Of a stretch of DNA of 64,000 nucleotides, positions 10,715-18,960 are shown one piece after another; the first letter of the stretch is position 1, and every line of letters begins with the position of its first letter. The DNA lies in the NCBI GenBank assembly GCA_905221605.1, contig CAJNDS010002370.1, positions 286,001-350,000 on the forward strand, written 5' to 3'. The notes below the pieces were generated by a model that saw only the letters and a list, made by a program, of their open reading frames with translations, had not been told where the DNA came from and made no database searches. Origin of the DNA: Symbiodinium natans (taxonomy: Eukaryota; Sar; Dinophyceae; Suessiales; Symbiodiniaceae). Position numbers and translations under genes: made by a program.

Positions 10715-11450
10715 CTTCACGGTTCTGCCCACGTCGGCCATTGTTGCCGTGCCTGACTCCCCTCGGTCCGCGCGCCAGCTCCTGCCGTGGCTTCCTTGAC
10801 GAGTACGGAGATCACCGCGCCTGCTCCAACTCTGGCGTTCTTGCATCCCGCGAGCTGCCCTTTGAGCGCGCTGTAGCCCGGGTCTGCCAGGAGGCCGGCG
10901 CTCGTGTCGGGCGCAACGTCGCTTTGTCGGCCATGAACCTCGACGTGCCTGTCCAGGACGCACGGCACATCGAAGTCGAAAAAAAAAAAATCGTTTGCAA
11001 CGGCCTCAACTTGACGCACGGCGCGCAGCTCGCGGTCGATGCGACCTGCGTCAGCCCTGTGACGCGCGAGGAGCTGCCGCAAGCTGGGGCGGCCAGCGCC
11101 TAGCGCCTTACGCAACGCTGCGCACCGCAAGCGGCGGCAAACTTTTTCCGAACTCGATCGCAACCGGCGATGCCGACTCGTCGTTTTTGGGCTTCAAGTA
11201 GGGGGGCGCTGGGGCTCTGAGGCTGCCACCTTCGTTCGCCTCCCGCCGCGTTAAGGGCTTCTGCCCAGGCTGCGTGGTCCTCCGGTGGAGTAGCATCATT
11301 TCCGTCGCTGCGCAGAACGCGCTTGCGGCGATCTTCCTCGAGCCCCCCCATCCTGTCTCAGCCCTGTGCTGCTGGCCCACCCCCAGCTTTTCACGAGCTC
11401 CTAGCTGACGCCCGCTGGAGCGAGGCCCCAGGGCGTAGGTCCCCGACCAT
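10715..11450 (+). pseudogene. RLE-type retroelement C-terminal relic with a poly(A)-only insertion
   Basis: FLDEYGDHRACSNSGVLASREL is the end of the CCHC knuckle. VARVCQEAGARV, AMNLDVPVQDARHIEV and NGLNLTHGAQLAVDATCVSP follow. A run of A (from about 10980) interrupts the frame between HIEV and CNGL. GGRWGSEAATF (about 11205) and AFHELLADARWSEAPG (about 11383-11430) are the family's C-terminal tail. Several frameshifts are present. Confidence 0.75.
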
Positions 11451-11524
11451 CCCGACCCCGACTGCAGCGGACGCAAAAAGCCACCAGAAAAAAAACTCTG
11501 GCACGCTTTTGCGGCTTCGTTGCG

Positions 11525-11770
11525 CTGGGCGTGCCGATCGGGAATACGGAGTTCATGCGATGCAAACTCGCATCGGTGTCATGCAGCCTTGCCCGGACGT
11601 TTGCCGACACGTTCGACGAAGCGACCCGGCCGCACCAGTTCGCGCTGCAGACGCGGGCTGGCACGGACGCACTCTCAGGCATGCTCCGCTCCGCTGTCGA
11701 CCTCGGCTCTGCGTGTCATTGGATGGTCGCAGCGCCTACGACACGATCTCGCGCAGTGCGTTTGCTTTTG
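11525..11770 (+). pseudogene. Permuted RT relic of the RLE-type family
   Basis: The sequence reads ALGVPIGNTEFMRCKLAS, which lies after motif C in the intact element. It then passes directly into SLARTFADTFDEATRP, QFALQTRAGTDALSGML and VSLDGRSAYDTISRSAF, which lie before and at motif A. Segment order is therefore reversed relative to the intact ORF, as after a tandem-copy deletion or rearrangement. Confidence 0.7.
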
Positions 11771-11934
11771 CTTCTGCCCGTTCGAGTCAAGCTACGGTCC
11801 TATCAGGACATGGGACAGGTTGCTGGAAAAGCGTTCGCAAACTACAGGCAATTTCATTTCCATTTTGAACATTTCTATGTACTCAGTTTGTTTGAGCTTC
11901 CATCGCTCAACATCACATGCAGCATCAACCCAAC

Positions 11935-12345
11935 TCACATAGTTTGGAAAGCATTGGACAGCAACTTTGACAGTCGATCATCCCATTTTGCACGAGGCCG
12001 GCCCACAACTCTCGTGGGTCGTTTTGACTTTTCGTCACGGTTGCCGCAAAAGTGTACGGCCTTGACAGCAATCGCTGGTCCCAGGCAGTGACACGGTTCT
12101 GTTCGAGGGCTGAGGCGACACGTTGGTTCACGCACGTCATGGTGTCAAACCATGGCTCACCATCCACCCGTCGCCAACCAAAAGACGTTAAGGTCATGAA
12201 GTTGCTTTGGGGTCAGGGGCAGTGTGTGCAAGCTGAACAGCACAGTGGGAGTAATCACCGCATCGAAATACTTCAGCCGATTTCGAACTGCAATATACAG
12301 CAATATGATTGTTCTGCAGAACTTGCTTGTGTTTCATGAATTTCC
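11935..12345 (-). pseudogene. LINE C-terminal tail
   Basis: On the minus strand KFMKHKQVLQNNHI, then (after a frameshift) LKYFDAVITPTVLFSLHTLPL and later QNRVTAWDQRLLSR and RELWAGLVQNGMI match the tail seen after the RT in dinoflagellate LINEs. Frames shift at least once. Confidence 0.65.
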
Positions 12346-12476
12346 CCCACATGTGAAAAGTGAGCGTGCCCTTTTTGTGGCCATTTTGGCTCAAGCCATG
12401 GTTTTTTGGTGGCAAACAGGCATGGCAACAGCATGTACAAACGGCTGGATTTTACGTGATCGCAACGTTTCCCCGC

Positions 12477-13219
12477 CTAAACGATTAAGAGTTCTTTGAT
12501 GCCATTGTTTCGCCGACGGGACACAGAACGATTCACAAACCCGACCTGCACCGGATACAGCATTAAATCGTCGGCGAAATGCACATTCGTCAAATTCGCG
12601 GTAGAGCCGATGTTGATGCCATGGTCAAGCAAATGTGTCTTCCACATCCTGATTGCGTGTTCTAGCCCAGCATTAAACAAGATAGGAATGATGACGTCAC
12701 CTTGCTTCACTCCGCGTCGAATGGGAAAAATCAGCGACAGATCCAGTTTGTTGAGAATACAAAGTCCTCAACAAAGCGATGTACTCAGTGAGAACTCCTT
12801 GCTCTTGCAATGCCACTAATAAGCTTTCATGATGGATTTGGTCGAAAGCTTTTCGTAAATTAATGCTGGCAAACCAAACATCGCAGTCGACTTCGATCGC
12901 CTTTGCACATACACTGTCAAATGCACATAACGCATGATCAACGCCAGAGCCGGGTCGAATTCCCATTTGCTCAACTGATTTCTTTTTGTCCAAAAGGGGT
13001 TGCAGTCGTCCATGCACCTATTTGGACAGTACTTTGATGTACTTTGTAAATCACCTTCAGCGAAGCAACAGGCCTCCAATGTTGCACGTTGGACCTGTCT
13101 CCTTTCCTAACCAACATAGTGAATATGTATGTTTCCACGATGGATCCATGCGTCCTTCTTGCAAGAACCGATTGTGCAATTCCAAAAGGGGAATTAAGAG
13201 GCCTTCGGGAGCATAACAC
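12477..13219 (-). pseudogene. LINE reverse transcriptase, inactive motif A
   Basis: RSNVQHWRPVASLKVIYKV is the fingers motif. WFASINLRKAFDQIHHESL is motif A, but the catalytic Asp of SIDLRKAFD is Asn here (codon at 12861-12859). QGDVIIPILFNAGLE is motif B and NVHFADDLMLY is motif C (FADD). The thumb region after FADDLMLY is not recognisable and the frame stops at 12477. A typical APE-clade LINE RT, now dead. Confidence 0.85.
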
Positions 13220-13246
13220 AGCATTTCCAAAACCACACCCTGCGAA

Positions 13247-13884
13247 TCATGTCTCTCTGGCCAAGCTGTTCGTCAGAGATCTTTGATAACGAACCATGTG
13301 ATCAGGACTCCAATCGTACTGCGCACGATGATGGTTTTTCCGTCGCTTGCTGTGACGGAAATTCAATCTGTGAAATTTTGCTACCACCGACCTGTGATCG
13401 GAACCCAAATCTAAAAAATCGTCTGATGCCTCAGCATGTTCCGCGTGTAAAAAATGCAATCAATGCGACGTGTGATCCCCATAGAACTGCAAAATGCCCA
13501 CGAATTGTCAGGTTCCGAATCACCAACGTGCAATTGACACATGTGCAATGTCTGTAGCAACAAATCACCACGTAGGCCCACATGTAGCTGCGTGTTGAAA
13601 TCACCTCCCACGATACAAGCAAAAGACTTGGATCTAGCATCTTCCAAAATTTGATGCAAACGCTCATACACAAGCCGCATTTCAGCGTCAGGATAACCCG
13701 CATGTGGCATGTAAACGGCTGCAAATCGGACAGTTTTGTTAAAAGTTGTGACATCCACATACATCAAGCGCTCATTGACAACAACTGTTCGCTTCACATG
13801 TTTGCAATGTCGTTCATGAACTAGAATCCCGACTCCTGCACATGAAGTCGGCTGATGTGAAAAGTACAATCGATGTCGCCCATC
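13247..13884 (-). pseudogene. LINE APE-type endonuclease, C-terminal portion
   Basis: The minus-strand frame contains SCAGVGILVHERH, VRFAAVYMPHAGYPDAE, ACIVGGDFNTQ (catalytic GDFN), RRIDCIFYTRNM and, after a frameshift near 13415, LDLGSDHRSVVAKF (catalytic SDH). These are the APE endonuclease motifs in order. The N-terminal motifs lie across the inserted element at 17092-17361. Such enzymes nick the target DNA for target-primed reverse transcription. Confidence 0.85.
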
Positions 13885-13890
13885 AAAATC
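13885..13890 (+). repeat. Left target-site duplication AAAATC
   Basis: This matches 17086-17091 on the far side of the 3.2-kb insert. Keeping one copy gives the codons for D-F-D-G in the LINE endonuclease. Confidence 0.7.
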
Positions 13891-16800
13891 CTCCGCCATT
13901 GTCGACGAGGGCCCCCACGCAGCTACGACCGCCTCGACGCCGGGCGCGCGTGCGCGAGTTGCCCGAGCGTCCTGGGAATGGCTGGACACAGTCGAGTTGA
14001 GGGACGCTTTTGCCACACCGGTCCCTACGATGCGCGATGTCCCACGCTTTCTCGCTGCTGGCGTGCGCCGTGCGTTCGTGCACGCGCTGCGTGGCCTGCA
14101 CGCGCCGAACCCGGCGGCCGGTGTCACAGCAGAGCGTGCCTGGAAGCTGTTCCTGCTGGTGCCACGCCTTTTGTTGGCGCGACCGCACGAAACGGGTGCA
14201 GCTGGCCGCGCCGCCTTATTAGAGCGGATCCGAGCCTTCGAGGCTGGGTGCTGGCGCGAACTGCTGGAAGCGGCGCCGTCTCCGGAGCAGCGCCTGCAGC
14301 GATCCGCAGGCACTGATGCGGAGCGGATGCGCGAGCGCGCTTGCGCGCAGGTACGCCGCGGTCAGTTGTCGCGCGCGCGCCAGACGCTCACCAGCGCTCC
14401 TTTGGCGCCGGGCAATGCGGCTACGTTACGCCTCCTTTCGGACCCCGACAAGCGACCGCCCCGTCCGCGCCAGCCGATGCCGGACGACATAGCCAGCTTC
14501 CGTGCAGCAGACCGTGTCCACCTCACTGCAGCTGAGTTGGGAGAAGCTTTGCGCACGGCTAAGCGTGGCAGCGCTGCTGGCCTGTCCGGCGCGGCGGTGG
14601 AACACTATCGCTTGCTGCTGGAGGACGAGGAGGCGATGGACTTGCTAGCGCACGCGGCATCCCTTTTGGCGAATGCTGATGCGCCCGCCGCCGTGCTGCA
14701 AGCCCTCGCGTTGTCCCGGCTCACCGCCCTTTCCAAGCCCGGCGGCGGCGTGCGCGGGATCGCGACTGGAGACACGCTACGCCGACTGGTGTCACGAGCG
14801 TTGGCGCGACAGTATGCTGACACGTTCGACCGCGCCACGCGGCCCTTCCAGTTCGCGCTTCAGGCCCGTGCGGGGACGGATTGCTTGGCAGCGATGCTGC
14901 GCGCGGCGAGCGAGCTGGATGCCGACGCCACCATCGTCTCGCTCGACGGAAGGAGCGCCTATGACACGGTCTCACGTGCCGCCTTCCTGAAGAAGCTGCG
15001 CGAGGTCGCTCCAGCCCTCGTCCCATATGTGCGGGCGTGGTACGGCGGCACCTCCACGTACCTGTGGTGGGACGCCGAGGGCCGGCGCCACGAGATCTCG
15101 CAAGGTGACGGCTGCGAGCAGGGAGATGCGTTAGCGCCGGCTCTGTACTCCCTGGCGCAACGCGATGCCCTAGCTGCGGCGCAAGGGCGATTGCAGCCGG
15201 GGGAGTTCCTTGCCGCTTTTCTGGACGACTTGTACCTCGTCACCACTCCAGCTCGCTCCCGGTCAGCGCTAGATGATGTCACGCGCACGGTCGAGCGGCA
15301 GGCTGGTGTCGCAGCTAATCTCGGGAAGACTCGGGTCTATCGCGCAAGTGGCGGGCCGCCCCCGCCCGATATCGCAGTGCTCGGACCCGAAGTCTGGTGC
15401 GGAGGTGACAGTGAACCGGCAACTTGCGGCTTTGTTGCATTGGGCGTGCCGATCGGGCACACGGAGTTCGTGCGACGCACTCTCGCGGCAAGGCTTGAGG
15501 AAGAGCGCCGCTTGCTGCACGAACTGCCGGAATTGCCTGATATGCAGAGCGCATGGCTGCTCCTGCTCTACTGTGCCAGCCCGCGTGCCCAACATGCTCT
15601 GCGCACGGTGCCGCCGCTGGACTCGGCCACCTATGCGGCAGAACACGATCGGGCGATTTTTTGGGCAACGCTCCACCACCTTCTAGCGGAGCGGGATGCG
15701 AGCGGGCGGGAGTGGACCGCAGCGCGCCAAATCGCCTTCCTCCCTGCCGCATGTGGTGGCCTCGGTCTCGCGAGCGCGGAGCGACTAGCCCCAGCGGCCT
15801 ACTGGGCGGCTTGGGCGGACGCGCTCCCGGTGATGCTGCAAAGACGCCCGGAGGTTGCCCGCCGATATGCGCAAGAACTCGCTCTTGGCGGCGGGTCGAC
15901 TGCGCCGTGCCTGCGGGCAGCTGCGGAAGCGGGTGACCGGCTGCTCGCCGAAGGATGGAGAGCGCGCCCGGAGTGGGATGCCTTGCTCCACGGGGCGCGG
16001 CCGCCGCCTACACACGCTGAGCCTTCAGAGCCTGGAAGTTGGCCACATGGCTGGCAGAAACCGGCAGCTTGCGTACTCAACAAATCCTACCGCGAGCGCC
16101 TCCTCTGCAGCTTGTCGCCAAGTTCCCGAGCACTGCTGCGCTCCCAGGCGGGCGCGCATGCCGGCGAGTGGTTGCGAGCAATCCCCACGGACGAGGGCAC
16201 GCAGCTTCTGCCGCTGGACATGCAAGTCGCTCTCCGGCGACGCCTTCGCTTGCCGCTACCCATGGCATCTTCCCGTTGCGGAGGACATGGCGAGCCAGGG
16301 TGCCGAGCCGTGGTGGACGAGCTGGGCGACCATCGCGCCGCCTGCGCCCGGAGTGGGCTGCTGGCCCGGCGCGCTCCCATACTTGAGCGAGCGTGGGTCC
16401 GAGTAGCGCGGGAGGCCGTCGCCGCCGAAGGGCGGGTGGTCCCCCAACAATGGCTAGCACGGACCACCGCAGCGGGCGTAGCCCCAGATGACCGGCGCCG
16501 ACTTGACCTCGTCATTTATGGCGCGTCTCGGCGCGGCGAGGCACTCTGCTGCGATGTGACCCTGGTTTCGCCGCTGCGCGCAGACGGACACCCGCAGACC
16601 GGCTCCTCAGATCGGGATGGGGCTGCCATCGACGTCGCGAGGCGGCGCAAACAACGGCGCTACCCCGAACTAGCCGGTCCGGGCCCGCAACGCCTCGTCG
16701 TCCTGGCTGCGGAGGTCGGCGGACGATGGGGGCAAGAGGCGCACGACCTCGTCCGCGACCTCGCGCAACAGCGCTCCCTGCGCGCGCCGAGGGCGCTGCG

Positions 16801-17085
16801 AGCTGCTGCCCGCTCCGGGTGGGAACGCCGGTGGTGGGGGCAGCTGGGATGCGCGTTGCAGCGCGCCTTGGCCTCGACGCTGTTGGGCGGTTGCTGGCGC
16901 GCGCCGGCGCAGCCAACCGGAGACGAGGGCACGCCGCTTGGCTGGGTCCTGGAGCTCGCCGAGGCTGAGCAGCAGTCCAGGTTGCCCTTGCGTGCTTGAC
17001 ACGCTGCGGCCCGAGCAGCCTGCCGATTCCGTGCACAGGGATCGCGAACACTGACGCGAGCAAAAGGTGCGTTGGAGGGAAAAAA
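13891..17085 (+). mobile_element. Young RLE-type non-LTR retrotransposon, 5' truncated, poly(A) tail
   Basis: The insertion starts at the LINE break and ends in a run of ten A (17080-17089). AAAATC occurs on both sides (13885-13890 and 17086-17091), a target duplication whose A part is ambiguous with the tail. The body is strikingly GC-rich compared with the LINE around it. The open frame continues to the left border, so the 5' end was lost at insertion. It is the best-preserved member of the family whose relics fill 5.1-12 kb and 18.6-19.0 kb. Confidence 0.85.
13892..16999 (+). CDS. RT / CCHC / restriction-like endonuclease polyprotein, intact frame
   Basis: One frame of 1035 codons is open from the element border to TGA at 16997-16999; the first ATG is at 14030. 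Numbering residues from 13997, the RT has motif A VSLDGRSAYD (D317), motif B CEQGDALAPALYSL (about 374-387) and motif C FLDDLYLV (D410, D411), all intact. A C-X7-C-X9-H-X3-C knuckle is at C761, C769, H779 and C783. Next comes a PD-(D/E)XK-like endonuclease: RRLDLVIYG (D837), CCDVTLVSPL (D853), RRRKQRRYPEL (K885, Y889) and EVGGRWG. This order (RT, CCHC, RLE) is that of R2/NeSL-type non-LTR elements, which nick and prime at their target. Start and N-terminal domains are missing. The assignment to RLE rests on motif spacing alone. Confidence 0.85.
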   Translation, partial: SAIVDEGPHAATTASTPGARARVARASWEWLDTVELRDAFATPVPTMRDVPRFLAAGVRRAFVHALRGLHAPNPAAGVTAERAWKLFLLVPRLLLARPHETGAAGRAALLERIRAFEAGCWRELLEAAPSPEQRLQRSAGTDAERMRERACAQVRRGQLSRARQTLTSAPLAPGNAATLRLLSDPDKRPPRPRQPMPDDIASFRAADRVHLTAAELGEALRTAKRGSAAGLSGAAVEHYRLLLEDEEAMDLLAHAASLLANADAPAAVLQALALSRLTALSKPGGGVRGIATGDTLRRLVSRALARQYADTFDRATRPFQFALQARAGTDCLAAMLRAASELDADATIVSLDGRSAYDTVSRAAFLKKLREVAPALVPYVRAWYGGTSTYLWWDAEGRRHEISQGDGCEQGDALAPALYSLAQRDALAAAQGRLQPGEFLAAFLDDLYLVTTPARSRSALDDVTRTVERQAGVAANLGKTRVYRASGGPPPPDIAVLGPEVWCGGDSEPATCGFVALGVPIGHTEFVRRTLAARLEEERRLLHELPELPDMQSAWLLLLYCASPRAQHALRTVPPLDSATYAAEHDRAIFWATLHHLLAERDASGREWTAARQIAFLPAACGGLGLASAERLAPAAYWAAWADALPVMLQRRPEVARRYAQELALGGGSTAPCLRAAAEAGDRLLAEGWRARPEWDALLHGARPPPTHAEPSEPGSWPHGWQKPAACVLNKSYRERLLCSLSPSSRALLRSQAGAHAGEWLRAIPTDEGTQLLPLDMQVALRRRLRLPLPMASSRCGGHGEPGCRAVVDELGDHRAACARSGLLARRAPILERAWVRVAREAVAAEGRVVPQQWLARTTAAGVAPDDRRRLDLVIYGASRRGEALCCDVTLVSPLRADGHPQTGSSDRDGAAIDVARRRKQRRYPELAGPGPQRLVVLAAEVGGRWGQEAHDLVRDLAQQRSLRAPRALRAAARSGWERRWWGQLGCALQRALASTLLGGCWRAPAQPTGDEGTPLGWVLELAEAEQQSRLPLRA

Positions 17086-17091
17086 AAAATC
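17086..17091 (+). repeat. Right target-site duplication AAAATC
   Basis: It partly overlaps the poly(A) tail of the inserted element, so the true length may be anywhere from 2 to 6 bp. Host LINE sequence resumes at 17092. Confidence 0.7.
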
Positions 17092-17361
17092 AACCGCACC
17101 AGATGCCCGTCTCGTTTCGCTGAAAAGGGCAACATCCCACGTGTCACCAATGTCATGTAAATCGCCAAGCAATTCTGCAAATTTTGTATCGGAATGTAAA
17201 CGAGCATTTTTTGTATACACCACCAACTCATGCAAGCACCCACCGTTGCTGGAATTCTCATGTATGTACGTCTCGGTGTCGGCAACCTCCGAAAATACAG
17301 GTCTCTTGCCAGTGGTTTGGGAAGCGGACGAAAAATGTAACATATCAGTCGGCTTATTCAC
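17092..17361 (-). pseudogene. LINE APE-type endonuclease, N-terminal portion
   Basis: The minus-strand frame reads HELVVYTKNARLHSD, KFAELLGDLHDI and WDVALFSETRRASGAVD. The ETR is the catalytic Glu region of APE endonucleases. The frame runs into the poly(A) end of the inserted + strand element; skipping to 13890 continues in frame as FDGRHRLYFSH. Confidence 0.8.
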
Positions 17362-18369
17362 TTCGAAAATTGGAACATGACCAGAAGTGAGCGACCTTCG
17401 TGAAACGACGTGACTCGAACGGAGCTGTCCCTAGCTACGGCATGCTTGCTTTTGCCATGCCCCTTTCTCGTTGACGATTTCTGCAACATATCATTGGCAC
17501 GATCCACAAGCTGATTCAACTCCTTGCTGTCCTGGAAGTCTGCCCATTGTGCCCACGTGTCTTCCCAATCACAGTGCAACCTGCCCTTGGTAATGGCAAG
17601 TTTGACAACAACTTTGGGACCGATTTTCAACCAAGCCTATTTTGCATCAAGCTCGATCTCACGCTTGACAAAGCCCCACTCGCCAAGCTGCCAGCGTAAC
17701 CCCATCAAGAAAACTTTCTGAGCACGTTTTTCAAGCGGCAAATCCTGTGTTGCCCATACCCTGTTACCATGTTCAAGGAGTTCAGCACTTCTGAGCAGTG
17801 CAACAGCTGTATCACGGTCCACTGTGGACTTGAACTTGGCGAACAACAAACCACGGAAATCTTGCGACTTTATGTAACTCCCAATGTGTGGCGGGCTATC
17901 AATTGTCCGTGAGCCAACTTGTTGCTTCCTGTGTGCACGAAAAGCCTCCTAGTCCTCCGACAACCATGGTGCGCCTCAATGCTGACAATTGGCTTTGCAA
18001 ATCTGCAATCTTCTTTTCCAAAGAAATATCTTTCTCTGATGTCGTCGACCGCGGAGTCCCCTCGTTCTCAAACAACTTTTCCAGCTTCTCAATCCGGTAG
18101 CTCTGCTGCGACATTGTGTTTTCCATTTCCTGCACCCTCTGGCCCAAGGAAACATGGATGTGGCTCAGCTGCTGTTCCATCGGAGCTAGCGCACGCTGGA
18201 TTTCGCTACGAACCGCATTGGCCATCTGAGCAACTGCTCCATCTTGAAATGATCCGGAAGCATCCTGAAGCTCGAGGTCTTCGTCATCATCGAGTTCTTG
18301 AAGAGGGGATCGAGTGGGTCTTTTCAAGCTTTTGCCAGGTGGGGTCATGGTTTTCGTCGGATCTGACAT
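17358..18369 (-). pseudogene. LINE ORF1 (coiled-coil and RRM-like RNA-binding protein), frameshifted
   Basis: I place the start at the ATG reading MSDPTKTM (18369). An acidic linker is followed by a predicted coiled coil (QMANAVRSEIQRALAPMEQQ to KKIADLQSQLSAL), as in LINE ORF1 proteins that trimerise and bind element RNA. After a stop or frameshift near 17899, an RRM-like part reads LLFAKFKSTVDRDTAVALLR and WATQDLPLEKRAQKVFLMGL, and then a C-terminal part DWEDTWAQWADFQDSKELNQ. At least two breaks make it non-functional. The longer open frame upstream of this ATG is antisense to an RLE-family relic. Confidence 0.65.
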
Positions 18370-18626
18370 GGGCACTGCTATGGCGTCGCGTGGAAACCCA
18401 CTCTTGAGGACTTGAGCTACACACTTGAGCAGCTGTGAGCGTAGTACTGAATTGTTCGGCGGCCAATGCACCTGGCCGTTTGTAGTGTACAAATGTACTG
18501 ACCGTAAACGGTTGTTCGAGGACGGACTCTCTAGTCTCGCAACAATGGCTCTCCAACACCACTGCTCCAGGGACGATAGACGCCGCCGCCACTTGGTGAT
18601 CTGCGGAGCAACGCCTGCGGGGGGAG

Positions 18627-18960
18627 CCTTGTGTCGCCGCTCACCCGAACGGGCCATGCTGCGAGTGGCCAAGAGGCGCATGCGAACCAGCGGCCGGCTC
18701 CAAGATAGGAGGGCGCTGGAACGAAGCAGCGCAGCGTCTCGTCAGACTTGGCGCGCGTCCGCGCCGAACGGGCCGAGCAGCAGCCACATCCGCTTGGACA
18801 AGACGGTAGTGAGCGGCTCTGCCCGTAGCATTACAGCAGGCAGTGACCACCAGGAAGCCCATGGCCCGCGCCGCCACACGCGAGCCAGCGACAGCTCGGG
18901 GTGCGACCGTGTGCTCTACCTCGCCAAGGCACTCGGCCGACTGTCACTGCGCTAGACGCA
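18627..18960 (+). pseudogene. RLE-type retroelement C-terminal relic
   Basis: VSPLTRTGHAASG (about 18632-18670) and then SKIGGRWNEAAQRLVRL (about 18702-18752) match the VSPL and EVGGRWG stretches of the family. The rest is a degenerate tail. It abuts the 5' end of the minus-strand LINE and may be part of an older copy that the LINE landed in. Confidence 0.6.

Larger units (their letters stand above)
11935..18620 (-). mobile_element. Old minus-strand APE-type LINE, interrupted by a younger element
   Basis: Reading the minus strand from right to left gives ORF1 (18369-17358), the endonuclease N-terminal part (17361-17092), a 3.2-kb + strand insertion (13891-17091), the rest of the endonuclease (13884 to about 13247), RT (13219-12477) and a C-terminal tail to about 11935. 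Joining 13890 to 17092 gives a continuous endonuclease frame. Frameshifts and an altered RT active site show it is dead. The 5' end is set near 18620 because antisense RLE-family sequence begins there; the 3' end is approximate and no poly(A) was identified. Confidence 0.8.

Noticed and set aside
14605-16515. Long minus-strand frames opposite the RLE element ORF
   Set aside because: Antisense shadows of a very GC-rich coding region.
18370-18681. N-terminal extension of the LINE ORF1
   Set aside because: The upper part is antisense to an RLE-family relic; the ATG at 18369 precedes the typical ORF1 sequence.
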